From: Phytohabitans sp036906915
GTDB lineage: Bacteria > Actinomycetota > Actinomycetes > Mycobacteriales > Micromonosporaceae
Direction: 5' to 3'
Assembly: GCF_036906915.1 (NCBI RefSeq)
Contig: NZ_JBAKHX010000017.1
Location: 47,984 to 111,983, forward strand
Length of the DNA stretch: 64,000 nucleotides
The stretch's first letter is position 1; each line of letters begins with the position of its first letter. Below, piece by piece: positions 7,410-15,809 of this stretch. The translations under genes were made by a program, and so were the position numbers. The notes below the pieces were generated by a model. That model was not told the DNA's origin, did no database searches, and was given only the letters and a program-made list of their open reading frames with translations.

Positions 7410-8765
7410 ATGGCCGTCGCAGCTCCGCCCCTTCCGCCGCCGCTGCCGACCACGCCTGCGCGGCGCGGGCTGAAGCGCGGGCTCCAGATCGGGGCGGTCA
7501 TCGCCTTCATCGCGATCTGCGCGATCGGCATGCTGGTGTTCCTCGGATACAACATCGGGGTCACCGGCCTGATCGTCGGCCTGGTGGCGGCCATCCTGCC
7601 GGTGCCCGCGTTGATCGCCTGCTTCATGTGGCTCGACCGGTACGAGCCGGAGCCCGTCCGCTATCTCGCCTTCTGCTTCACCTGGGGTGCGTTCGTAGCG
7701 ACCCTGGCGTCACTGACGGTGAACTCGACGATGTCGTGGCTCTTCAAGCGCGAGGGCATACCGGACGCGCTGGTCGCGGTGCTCGTCGCGCCCTTCATCG
7801 AGGAGATCACCAAGGCACTCGGGCCGCTGCTGTTGCTGCTCGTTCGGCGCCGCGAGTGGTCCGGCATCACGGACGGCATCGTCTACTGCGGGCTCTCCGC
7901 CGTCGGGTTCGCGATGGTGGAGAACATCCTGTACCTGGGCGGGCACGGCTATGCGGCCGGCGCTGACGAGTACGGGCCGGCGACCGGGGCACAGATGGTG
8001 TTCGCGCTGTTCATCGGCCGCATCCTGGTCTTCGGGTTCGCCCACCCGCTCTTCACCTCGATGACCGGCGTGGGGCTCGGCATAGCCGCCCGCTCCGGCG
8101 ACCGCCGCGTGCGCCTGCTCGCCCCGGTCGCCGGGCTGCTGCTCGCGATGATCCTGCACGGCACGTGGAACCTGGTGCCGACGCTGGTGCAGGTGACGGG
8201 GGAGAACCTGATCCTGCTGTACGGCTACATCGGTGTGATGGTGCCGATCTTCCTCGCGATGGTGGGCTTCGCGGTGTGGCTGCGCGGCTGGGAGGGCCGG
8301 CTGACCGAGCGCACGCTGCCCGACTACGTGAAGGCAGGGTGGCTGTCACCGCCGGAGGTCGCCGCGCTCGGCAGCCTCGGGCGGCGGCACTCCGCGCGGC
8401 GGTGGGCCCGCCGGGTGGCGGGTGACGCGGGCCTCCGGGCGATGCGCGGGTACCAGTTCGCCGCGACCCGGCTGGCACTGCTGCGCGACGAGATGCGGCG
8501 CGGCCTCGACCGCACCCCACAGGGCGCCGCCCGGGCAGCGGCCGAGGAGCGCCGGCTGCTCGACGAGATCGCCGGGTACCGCAGCGTCTTCGTGGGCCGC
8601 GACCCGCAGGCGCCACGTGCGGTCTGGGACGGCGCTCGGTATCACCTGACGTTTCCCGACGGGGTCACCCGCATGGTCGACGCGCCCGACGAGCCGGTCG
8701 TGCCGATCCCGGTTGTGATGGCGCCCCCGCCCCCGCCTCCACCGCCTTACCCGACTTATAGGTAA
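7410..8765 (+). CDS. PrsW-family intramembrane metalloprotease
   Basis: This 451-residue polytopic protein has about nine hydrophobic segments between residues 25 and 300. The family signature APFIEEITKALGP places the EExxK pair at residues 131-135, and later conserved elements include GFAMVENILYLGG and HPLFTSMTG with a further MILHGTWN motif. PrsW enzymes cleave membrane-anchored substrates, classically an anti-sigma factor in Bacillus; the substrate here is unknown. The C-terminal 150 residues are soluble, Arg-rich and end in a proline run. The gene follows a tandem hairpin cluster and overlaps the convergent GroES-like gene by 10 nt. Confidence 0.88.
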   Translation: MAVAAPPLPPPLPTTPARRGLKRGLQIGAVIAFIAICAIGMLVFLGYNIGVTGLIVGLVAAILPVPALIACFMWLDRYEPEPVRYLAFCFTWGAFVATLASLTVNSTMSWLFKREGIPDALVAVLVAPFIEEITKALGPLLLLLVRRREWSGITDGIVYCGLSAVGFAMVENILYLGGHGYAAGADEYGPATGAQMVFALFIGRILVFGFAHPLFTSMTGVGLGIAARSGDRRVRLLAPVAGLLLAMILHGTWNLVPTLVQVTGENLILLYGYIGVMVPIFLAMVGFAVWLRGWEGRLTERTLPDYVKAGWLSPPEVAALGSLGRRHSARRWARRVAGDAGLRAMRGYQFAATRLALLRDEMRRGLDRTPQGAARAAAEERRLLDEIAGYRSVFVGRDPQAPRAVWDGARYHLTFPDGVTRMVDAPDEPVVPIPVVMAPPPPPPPPYPTYR

Positions 8766-9094
8766 AGGCCGGTCGAGTCGGGCTCGACGCGCTGGGCGGC
8801 CACGGCGTGCACGTCGCGCTCGCGCAGCAGCACGTACTCCCGGCCGTGCAACTCGACCTCGGACCGCTCGTCGGGGTCGAAGAGCACCCGGTCACCGGCC
8901 ACGATGGACCGGACGTGCGGGCCCACGCCCACGGCCGTCGCCCAGGAGAGGCGGCGCCCCATCGAGGCGGTGGCGGGGATGACAATGCCGACGCTCGATC
9001 GGCGCTCTCCCTCGTTGCCCTCCAGTCGGACGAGTACGCGGTCGTGCAGGAGCCGGATCGGCAGGCCGTGCTCGATGTCGGAATCGGCGGTCAC
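8756..9094 (-). CDS. GroES/Cpn10-family co-chaperonin-like protein
   Basis: This 112-residue Cpn10-fold protein has RLLHDRVLVRLEGNEGERRSS (beta-barrel entry) with GIVIPATA in the mobile-loop region, then GDRVLFDPDERSEVELHGREYVLLRERDVHAV, which matches the GroES roof and C-terminal strands. It is not next to a groEL gene, so it is probably the divergent, second GroES-like protein often seen in actinomycetes, not the main co-chaperonin. Its partner is unknown. Confidence 0.8.
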   Translation of the reverse strand: MTADSDIEHGLPIRLLHDRVLVRLEGNEGERRSSVGIVIPATASMGRRLSWATAVGVGPHVRSIVAGDRVLFDPDERSEVELHGREYVLLRERDVHAVAAQRVEPDSTGLYL

Positions 9095-9239
9095 GACCGA
9101 ACGCTACCGTGTCAAGTACCTGGCCGCTGCGGGTGTAGCCCCTGATGATGTGGGGGAAGACTCAGGGTCTGATGGGCGGGATCGGCCGGTTACCCCGGGC
9201 TAACGTTAGGAAGCTGATTTCTCCAGCGAGGAGGAGCCC

Positions 9240-10496
9240 TTGAGCCGGGTAGAGCGGGTGCGGGCAAATCTGCGCCGGGCGTACGAGGCTGGTAAGGAGT
9301 CGGTGCGCGCGCGCCGCGCCGAGGCCGGCAACGGCAACGGCGGATACCGCGACGAGCCGCCGCCGGACGTTGCCCCGTCCACCGAACTGCACCCGACGAC
9401 GGCGAGTCGCGACGACGCCGACGTCCCGCACGGGCTTCGCATCGCCGCCGCCTGGTCGTGGCGGCTGATCGTGATCGGTGTACTCGGATGGGCGCTCCTC
9501 CGAGTGATCAGTAGGTTGCACATCGTGGTCGTCCCGCTGGTGATCGCGCTGCTGCTCACCGCCCTGCTCGCGCCGGCCGTGCAGTCGCTGCTGCGGGCCA
9601 GGTTTCCGAAGTCACTGGCTACCGCGCTCGTCGTCATCGGCGGCCTGGCCGCGGTCGTCGCCACGCTGACGCTGGTCATCACCGAGTTCATCGACGGTCT
9701 GCCCCAGCTCACTGACAGCGCCACCAAGGGCGTGCGGCAGATCCAGGACTGGCTCCAGACCGGGCCGCTGCACCTGTCCGACAGCCAGCTCGACACGTAC
9801 ATCGACACCGGGGAAAACTGGCTCAAGGAAAACACCGCCTCCCTCACCGACGCGGGCGTGGCCACGGCCACCACCGTCTTCGAGGTGCTCACCGGGATGT
9901 TCCTGGTGCTCTTCGCCACATTCTTCTTCCTGCGTGACGGCAGCCGGATCTGGCGCTTCATCGTCCGGCTGCTTCCGGTGCGGGCGCGCTGGCAGGTCGA
10001 CGACGCGGGCCGGGCGGCCTGGCTGAGCCTAGTGGCGTACGTACGGGCGACCGTGCTGGTGGCGTTCATCGACGCGGTCGGCATCGGCGTGGCCGTGTGG
10101 ATCCTGGGCGTACCGTTCCCGCTCCCGCTCGCCGCGCTGGTCTTCCTCGGCGCCTTCATCCCGATCGTCGGCGCGACCCTGTCCGGGGCCGTGGCGGTGC
10201 TGATCGCTCTCGTCGACAGCGGCTGGGTCACCGCGTTGATCCTGCTGGGCGCGGTGATCGCGGTGCAGCAGCTCGAAGGGCACGTGCTACAGCCGCTCAT
10301 CATGGGCCGGGCGGTGGCGATCCACCCGCTCGCCGTGATCGTGGCGATCGCCGGCGGGGTAGTGCTGGCGGGAATCGTTGGCGCGCTGGTGGCGGTGCCG
10401 CTCGTGGCGGTGCTCAACACGGGCGTCCGCCGCCTGACCCATCGCCGCCCCGAAGCGCCCCCGGAGGCCGTAGTAGTGGCCTCCAGCCCACCGTGA
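9240..10496 (+). CDS. AI-2E family transporter
   Basis: This 418-residue membrane protein of the AI-2 exporter/PerM superfamily has a polar N-terminus of about 70 residues. Hydrophobic helices follow (RLIVIGVLGWALLRVISRL, then VVVPLVIALLLTALLAPAV), then an amphipathic periplasmic-like segment, and a C-terminal half with VLFATFFFLRDG, FLGAFIPIVGATLSGAVAVL and the typical QLEGHVLQPLIMGRAV motif. The TTG start is supported by GAGGAGGAG 6-8 nt upstream. The transported substrate is unknown; family members include autoinducer-2 exporters and Na+/H+ antiporters. Confidence 0.88.
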   Translation: MSRVERVRANLRRAYEAGKESVRARRAEAGNGNGGYRDEPPPDVAPSTELHPTTASRDDADVPHGLRIAAAWSWRLIVIGVLGWALLRVISRLHIVVVPLVIALLLTALLAPAVQSLLRARFPKSLATALVVIGGLAAVVATLTLVITEFIDGLPQLTDSATKGVRQIQDWLQTGPLHLSDSQLDTYIDTGENWLKENTASLTDAGVATATTVFEVLTGMFLVLFATFFFLRDGSRIWRFIVRLLPVRARWQVDDAGRAAWLSLVAYVRATVLVAFIDAVGIGVAVWILGVPFPLPLAALVFLGAFIPIVGATLSGAVAVLIALVDSGWVTALILLGAVIAVQQLEGHVLQPLIMGRAVAIHPLAVIVAIAGGVVLAGIVGALVAVPLVAVLNTGVRRLTHRRPEAPPEAVVVASSPP

Positions 10497-10508
10497 GCCC
10501 TGGGTGGG

Positions 10509-12557
10509 CTACGAGGCGGCCAGGCGCTTGAGGGCGCCCACCGCTATCTCGTGACGGGTCGTGTACCAGAACGGGGGCAGCGACTTGCGCAGGAACGAGC
10601 CGTAGCTGCGTGCGGTCTCCAGGCGGGAGTCGAGCACCGCGACCACACCCTTGTCGCCCGTCGACCGGATCAGGCGGCCGACGCCCTGCGCCAGTCGTAT
10701 CGCCGCGATGGGCACGCTCACGGAGGCGAACCCGGACCCGCCGGCCGCGTCGACCGTCGCCGCTCGGGCGGCAGCCAAGGGCTCGTCGGGCCGGGGAAAC
10801 GGCAGCCGATCGATGACCACGAGCTGGCACGCGTCGCCGGGCACGTCGACGCCCTGCCACAGCGACATCACACCGAAGAGGCAGCTCGACCGGTCATCGC
10901 GGAACCGCCGCACGAGCAGCGGCAGCGCCTCCTCGCCCTGGAGGAGGACGGTCAGGTCGGTGCGGGCCCGGACCAGCTCGGCAGCCTGCTGCGCGGCTCG
11001 CCGGGAAGAGAAGAGGCCGAGGGTGCGGCCGCCGAGCGCCTCGATGAGCGTCAGCAACTCGTTGCCAGCGGCCTCGGGCAGCCCGGACGCCGCGGGCCGG
11101 GGCAGGTGCGCGGCCACGTACAGGATGCCCTGGCGCGGGTAGTCGAACGGCGACCCCACATCGAGCGACGTCCACTCCGAGTCATCGTCGTCGACACGGC
11201 CCTGAGCGGGGGTGGGCGCGGAGGCCAGGCCCAACGCCCGGGCCACCGTGTCGAACCGGCCGCCGAGCGCCAGCGTCGCCGACGTGGCCACGACCGTGCG
11301 CTCGTCGTACAGGTGCGTGGCGAGCGTGCCGGCGACGGACAGCGGCGCCACCACGACCGCCCGCCGGCCGGCGCCCAGTCCCTCCGGCTTTTCGACCCAG
11401 GCGACGTCGTGGTCGGCCTCTTCCAGGAGCCGCTGCGTCGTCTTCGACAGCTCGTCGAGCACGGCCTTGGCCTGCTGCTTGCGCACAGGGTCGGAGTCGT
11501 CGGCCTTGATGTCGCCGATGCCGTCGAGCCCGGCGCGGGTGGCCGCGTCGAGCAGCGTGCACGCCTCGCGCAGGGCATTCGGGAGCCCGGCTGTGATGCG
11601 ACCAGCCGGTGACTCGGCCAGGCCGACGGCGAGCGCGTCGCCGGACTCCACCAACGACTCGTATGCCTGTGGCTGCACGAAGGCGCGCGCCCGCCGGGCC
11701 GCTCGTTCGATGAGGTCGGGCGTCAGCTCGGCCTGCGACGCCGAGGACACCCGGTCGGCCAGCTCGTGAGCCTCATCGACGATGAGCAGCTTGTGCGGCG
11801 GGACGATGTGGCGGCCGGCGAGCATGTCGACAGCCAGCAGGCTGTGGTTGGTGACCACGATGTCGGCCTCGCGGGCGCGGGCTCGGGACGCCTCGGCGAA
11901 ACACTCCGCGCCGTAGGGGCAGCGGTTGGCGCCGACGCACTCGCGGGCTGGCATGGAGACCAGCCGCCAGGCTTGATCGTCGACGCCCGGGTCCAGCTCG
12001 TCGCGGTCACCGGTGTCGGTCTTCATCGCCCACTCGCGCAGCCGTTGGATCTGCTTGCCCAACCGGCCCGCCTCGCCGAGCCACTTGGTGCCGCCACCGC
12101 TCGACGGCGCGTCGAAGAGAGCGTCGTCTGGCTCGTCCTCATTGGAGTGATCGAGCCGGGCCATGCACAGGTAGTGATGGCGCCCCTTGAGCACGGCGAA
12201 CGTTGGCCGGCGTCGCAGCACCGGCTCGACGGCATCGGCCAGCCGCGGCAGGTCGTGGTCGACGAGCTGCGACTGCAGGGCCAGCGTCGCGGTGGACACG
12301 ACCACCGGCCCGTCGACCAACAGGGAGGGTGCGAGGTAGGCCAGGGACTTGCCCGTGCCGGTGCCCGCCTGCACGAGAAGGTGCTGGCCGGTCTCGATGG
12401 CCTGCTCGATCGCGCCGCTCATGAGCTGCTGACCGGGGCGTGCGGAGCCGCCCGGAACCGCGCCTACTGCCGCGCTGAGCAACTCGTCGGCGGTGGGCCT
12501 GCCCGCCGTTCGCGGTCGGGGAGCTACGGGCGCGGCGGTAGTGGGTGCGGCAGTCAC
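10509..12557 (-). CDS. DinG/XPD-like ATP-dependent DNA helicase
   Basis: This 682-residue superfamily 2 helicase with a likely Fe-S cluster shows Walker A QAGTGTGKS at residues 63-71, the DEAH box in LLIVDEAHELAD, a four-cysteine cluster (YLCMAR, then CVGANRCPYGAEC), and motif VI in IRLAQGVGRLIRSTGDKG. This is the DinG/YoaA branch that unwinds 5'-tailed or damaged DNA. A GTG at 12557 is chosen as start because upstream in-frame sequence runs over the divergent DUF402 promoter; starts as far as 12671 are possible. It is convergent with the AI-2E gene. Confidence 0.9.
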   Translation of the reverse strand: MTAAPTTAAPVAPRPRTAGRPTADELLSAAVGAVPGGSARPGQQLMSGAIEQAIETGQHLLVQAGTGTGKSLAYLAPSLLVDGPVVVSTATLALQSQLVDHDLPRLADAVEPVLRRRPTFAVLKGRHHYLCMARLDHSNEDEPDDALFDAPSSGGGTKWLGEAGRLGKQIQRLREWAMKTDTGDRDELDPGVDDQAWRLVSMPARECVGANRCPYGAECFAEASRARAREADIVVTNHSLLAVDMLAGRHIVPPHKLLIVDEAHELADRVSSASQAELTPDLIERAARRARAFVQPQAYESLVESGDALAVGLAESPAGRITAGLPNALREACTLLDAATRAGLDGIGDIKADDSDPVRKQQAKAVLDELSKTTQRLLEEADHDVAWVEKPEGLGAGRRAVVVAPLSVAGTLATHLYDERTVVATSATLALGGRFDTVARALGLASAPTPAQGRVDDDDSEWTSLDVGSPFDYPRQGILYVAAHLPRPAASGLPEAAGNELLTLIEALGGRTLGLFSSRRAAQQAAELVRARTDLTVLLQGEEALPLLVRRFRDDRSSCLFGVMSLWQGVDVPGDACQLVVIDRLPFPRPDEPLAAARAATVDAAGGSGFASVSVPIAAIRLAQGVGRLIRSTGDKGVVAVLDSRLETARSYGSFLRKSLPPFWYTTRHEIAVGALKRLAAS

Positions 12558-12669
12558 GCTGCGACGGTACCGGCCGACACCGACGGACTCCCGGTTATCC
12601 ACAAGGCGGTTCGCGATGGACTGAAGCCGGCCGAACGGGCCAGTGAATGGTTCGGTTATGGTGCGGTGC

Positions 12670-13173
12670 ATGCCGAGCGACGTGGTCCGGGTCGTCTATC
12701 GCAAGTACGACGGCACAGCACACCGTGACTACCCTGCGCGCCGGCTCGCCGAAGACGACCTGGGGACCTGGCTGGGCGTGACCGCTGGCACGCGGTCCGT
12801 CTACCATGGCCGGCCCTCGGTGGAGCAGATCCCGTTCGTTCTGCTGGTGCCGCACGACGCCTGGTGGACCGCGATGTTCAACCCGCCGCCGCGCACCAGC
12901 GAGGTGTACTGCGACATCGCCACTCCAGCGGAGTGGAGCGGCGACACGGTGCACATCGTCGACCTCGACCTCGACGTGGTGCGCCGCCGTGCGACAGGCG
13001 CCGTCGAGCTGCGCGACGAAGACGAGTTCGAGGAGCACCGGCAGCGGTTCGGGTACCCGGAGGACCTGGTCGCCGAGGGCCGCGGGGCCGCCGAATGGCT
13101 TCACCAGGCTCTGGGTGACGGCACCGAGCCGTTCGCGACGACGTACCGGAAGTGGCTCGCTCTCGTCGTCTAG
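12670..13173 (+). CDS. DUF402 domain protein (FomD-like)
   Basis: This 167-residue protein shows the DUF402 pattern: an N-terminal small beta-barrel, then EVYCDIATPAEWSGD, VDLDLDVVRRRATG and DEDEFEEHRQRFGYPEDLV. FomD-type members hydrolyse cytidylylated phosphonates, but most actinobacterial paralogues have no known substrate. The ATG at 12670 (MPSDVVRV) is chosen as the closest start to the conserved domain; GTG 12643 and ATG 12658 are also in frame. It is divergent from the helicase gene and overlaps the convergent sigma factor gene by 4 nt. Confidence 0.85.
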   Translation: MPSDVVRVVYRKYDGTAHRDYPARRLAEDDLGTWLGVTAGTRSVYHGRPSVEQIPFVLLVPHDAWWTAMFNPPPRTSEVYCDIATPAEWSGDTVHIVDLDLDVVRRRATGAVELRDEDEFEEHRQRFGYPEDLVAEGRGAAEWLHQALGDGTEPFATTYRKWLALVV

Positions 13174-14117
13174 AGGCGCGGCGGCCAGGGATCGGCCTCA
13201 GCCGGTAGTGGCGGCACCGCCGCTACCTTCGCCGGGCTGAGCTGGTTGAAGACGGCCGTGACGCGGCCGTCGGCGATCGCGATGGACATCACCGCTCGCA
13301 GCGGCCGGCCGTCCTTGTACACGCCTTCAAACTGGATGCCGAGCGCGCCATTGACCAGCACCGGGGCCGTGCGCATCGACCGGGTGTCGCGTCCGAGTGT
13401 GCGAACCAGGCCCAGCATGAGCCGGCCCACCTCCACAGGCCCGTGCAGCGGGCGCCCGGCGGCGGGGAAGATCCCGCCGCCGTCGCCGACCATCAGGACG
13501 TCGGGCGCCAGCACGGCGAGCAGCTTGTCGATCTCACCGGACTCCACGGCGGCGGTGAACGCGGCCAGCACCCGCCGCTGCTCGGCCAGATCGGCTGTGT
13601 GTCGCGGGCCGCCCTCGGCGACCGCTCGCCGGGCGCGCGACGCGTGTTGGCGGGCAGCGGCGAGGCTGATCCCGAGCGCGTCCGCGATCGCGTCGAACGG
13701 CACCGCGAAAACGTCGTGCAGCACGAACGCGACCCGCTGCTCGGGCGTCAGCCGCTCCAGCACCACGAGCAGCGCCATGCTGACCTCGTCGTGGCGGGTC
13801 GCCACGTCAGAAGGGTCGGGCTGGGTGGAGGGCGCGCGCTCGACCAGCGGCTCCGGCAGCCACTGGCCCGGGTACACCTCGTGCCGCACCCGCGCGGAGC
13901 GCAGTACGTCGAGGCAGATCCGGGCGACCGTGGTGGTGAGCCAGGCACGCAGGTCGCGCACCTCGGCGCGGGCGGCCGGGTCGGCGAGCGCGTCCGCGTA
14001 CCGCAGCCACGCCTCCTGTACCGCGTCTTCCGCCTCGGTGCGGCTGCCGAGCATCCGGTAGGCCACCGCCGTCAAGTGATCGCGTTCCGCTTCGAACTCC
14101 GCCGCGAGATCCCCCAC
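13170..14117 (-). CDS. ECF sigma factor, ECF41/SigJ type with C-terminal SnoaL-like domain
   Basis: This 315-residue sigma-70 family protein has region 2 at about residues 10-75 (RMLGSRTEAEDAVQEAWLR). Region 4 follows at about 110-165 (LTPEQRVAFVLHDVFAVPF, DALGISLAAARQHASRARR). A NTF2/SnoaL-like domain of about 120 residues completes it, which in ECF41 proteins modulates activity in cis instead of an anti-sigma factor. The linker motif YPGQWLPEPL matches ECF41. The usual carboxymuconolactone-decarboxylase-like partner is not adjacent. The start is a GTG at 14117; the divergent PPK2 start lies 28 nt away. Confidence 0.87.
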   Translation of the reverse strand: MGDLAAEFEAERDHLTAVAYRMLGSRTEAEDAVQEAWLRYADALADPAARAEVRDLRAWLTTTVARICLDVLRSARVRHEVYPGQWLPEPLVERAPSTQPDPSDVATRHDEVSMALLVVLERLTPEQRVAFVLHDVFAVPFDAIADALGISLAAARQHASRARRAVAEGGPRHTADLAEQRRVLAAFTAAVESGEIDKLLAVLAPDVLMVGDGGGIFPAAGRPLHGPVEVGRLMLGLVRTLGRDTRSMRTAPVLVNGALGIQFEGVYKDGRPLRAVMSIAIADGRVTAVFNQLSPAKVAAVPPLPAEADPWPPRL

Positions 14118-14145
14118 GGCTACCAGTGTGCGCGATGATCGGGGC

Positions 14146-14186
14146 ATGACTGAGCTAACTGGCGCTCGCCTCCGCGCGCGCGGGTC
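14146..14186 (+). repeat. A module of the structured element, used as a gene start
   Basis: ATGACTGAGCTAACTGGCG and the following GC-rich stretch to GGGTCA align with the A modules at 4444 (ATGGCCGAGCTAACCGGCG) and 38926 (ATGACCGAGCCAGCCGGCG). Here no CTGTAG hairpin follows; the match stops where the PPK2 reading frame continues. The module therefore supplies the start codon and about the first 14 codons of PPK2. Confidence 0.65.
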
Positions 14187-15069
14187 ACTGGGCGATCTGC
14201 TGCGCGTCGGGCCAACCCTGGATCTGATGGACATCGACCCGGGATCGACGCCGGGGCTGCCCAAGAAGAAGGACCCCAAGGGCTGGGCCCGTGAACAGCT
14301 CACGGGCATCGGTGCCGAGCTCGCTCGGCACCAGGAGATGCTGTACGCGAACGCCAAGGCGACCGGTGACCGGCGGCGCCTCCTGCTGGTGCTCCAGGCG
14401 ATGGACTGCGGCGGCAAGGACGGCACGATCAAGAAGGTCGCCGGCGCGATGAACCCGCTCGGCCTGCACATCGTCGGGTTCGGCCCGCCGACCGACGAGG
14501 AGCGCGCGCACGACTTCTTGTGGCGCATCCGGCGGGCGCTGCCGGAGGCCGGGCAGGTCGGGGTGTTCAATCGGTCACACTACGAGGACGTGCTGGTGGC
14601 TCGGGTCGATTCGCTGGTGCCCGAGCGCACGTGGCGGTCGCGGTACTGGCAGATCAACGGGTTCGAGCGGGAGCTGGTCAACGGCGGCTTCGTCATCGTC
14701 AAGGTGATGCTGCACATCTCGTACCAGGAGCAGCGTGAGCGCCTGCTGGAGCGGCTGACCGACCCGACCAAGCACTGGAAGTACAACCCGGCGGACGTGG
14801 ACGCCCGGGCCCGCTGGACCGACTACCAGGCCGCCTACAACGACGCGCTGAGCAAGTGCAGCACCGAGTACGCGCCGTGGCACGTGGTGCCGGCCGACCG
14901 GAAGTGGTACCGCGACTGGGCGGTCGCCAACATCGTGCGGGAGGCGCTGGTCGGCATGGATCTTTCGTACCCGAAGGCCGACTTCGATATCGCTGCGGAG
15001 CGTCGGCGGCTGAAGACCGACCGTGCGACCGCTGGCGCCCGAGGTGAACGGCAGGTAAACGGCGAGTGA
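14146..15069 (+). CDS. Polyphosphate kinase 2 family protein
   Basis: This 307-residue PPK2-fold phosphotransferase moves phosphate between polyphosphate and nucleotides. The Walker A region is VLQAMDCGGKDGTIKK (about residue 85), the Walker B/lid area has FNRSHYEDVLVARV (about 145), and FVIVKVMLHISYQEQRERL with DPTKHWKYNPAD follow, all typical of the PPK2 class I/III core. The ATG at 14146 lies in a dispersed repeat module, so the first 14 residues may be recruited; a GTG at 14128 is an alternative. It is followed by the DUF47/Pit pair, forming a phosphate-related group. Confidence 0.9.
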   Translation: MTELTGARLRARGSLGDLLRVGPTLDLMDIDPGSTPGLPKKKDPKGWAREQLTGIGAELARHQEMLYANAKATGDRRRLLLVLQAMDCGGKDGTIKKVAGAMNPLGLHIVGFGPPTDEERAHDFLWRIRRALPEAGQVGVFNRSHYEDVLVARVDSLVPERTWRSRYWQINGFERELVNGGFVIVKVMLHISYQEQRERLLERLTDPTKHWKYNPADVDARARWTDYQAAYNDALSKCSTEYAPWHVVPADRKWYRDWAVANIVREALVGMDLSYPKADFDIAAERRRLKTDRATAGARGERQVNGE

Positions 15070-15113
15070 ATCAGCAGGTGGTAGGGGGTAGCCGCCTTCC
15101 GGCCCTGCCAAGG

Positions 15114-15146
15114 GGTTACCTAGCATTCCCCCCGAGTTCATGAACC
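15114..15146 (+). promoter_or_regulatory. Possible weak PHO-box-like repeat
   Basis: Three 11-nt phased segments, GGTTACCTAGC, ATTCCCCCCGA and GTTCATGAACC, end 33 nt before the DUF47 start. The spacing fits PHO boxes but only the first and third units resemble GTTCACC. The third also forms the palindrome GTTCATGAAC, which may mean a different regulator. Confidence 0.3.
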
Positions 15147-15179
15147 CGTACCGTCCACCACTGGCATGAGGTTGGCGCC

Positions 15180-15806
15180 GTGAAGTTTTCCTTCCGCCCC
15201 GTCGAGGGTGCTTTCTACGAGCTCTTCACCAAGGCCGCCCAGAATCTGGTGCGCGGTACGGAGCTGCTCAACGAGCTTGCGCTACCCGGTGTGGACGTGC
15301 AGTCGGTCAGCGAGCGGCTGACCGAGGTCGAGCACGACAGCGACCAGATCACCCACCAGCTGTACAAGAAGATCAACTCGACGTTCATCACGCCGTTCGA
15401 CCGGGAGGACATCTACCGCCTCGGCTCGGGCCTGGACGACATCATGGACCACCTGGAAGCGGTGGGTAACCTGCTCTACCTCTACGGGCTGACCAAGCTG
15501 CCCTCGCTGCCCCGCGAGATGCACGAGCTGATCGCGGTGCTCGACGCCCAGGCCAAGCTGACCGCCGACGCGATGCCGCGGCTGCGCGCGATGAAGAACC
15601 TCGAGGACTACTGGATCGAGTGCAACCGGCTGGAGAACGATGGCGACCGGGCGTACCGGATGCTGCTGGTCCGGCTCTTCTCCGGTGAGTACGACGCGTT
15701 GACCGTGCTGAAGATGAAGGAGGTCGCCGACGAGCTGGAGGCGGCCTGCGACGCCTTCGAGCACGTGGCCAACACGATCGAGACAATCGCGGTCAAGGAG
15801 TCATAG
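15180..15806 (+). CDS. DUF47 family PhoU-like protein (Pit accessory)
   Basis: This 208-residue all-helical protein of the DUF47/PhoU-like family begins FSFRPVEGAFYELFTKAAQNLV. It has the conserved EHDSDQITHQLYKKINSTFITPFDREDIYRL in overlapping pieces (residues 50-80) and DDIMDHLEAVGNLL (about 88). DUF47 proteins are encoded ahead of low-affinity Pit phosphate transporters and are thought to control them. The GTG start at 15180 fits the conserved N-terminus. The pit gene starts 3 nt after the stop codon, indicating translational coupling. Confidence 0.9.
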   Translation: MKFSFRPVEGAFYELFTKAAQNLVRGTELLNELALPGVDVQSVSERLTEVEHDSDQITHQLYKKINSTFITPFDREDIYRLGSGLDDIMDHLEAVGNLLYLYGLTKLPSLPREMHELIAVLDAQAKLTADAMPRLRAMKNLEDYWIECNRLENDGDRAYRMLLVRLFSGEYDALTVLKMKEVADELEAACDAFEHVANTIETIAVKES

Positions 15807-15809
15807 CCC

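Noticed and set aside
15114..15146. Second strong PHO box before the DUF47-pit operon
   Set aside because: Only two of three phased units resemble GTTCACC and the third is a palindrome, so it is listed only as a weak candidate.
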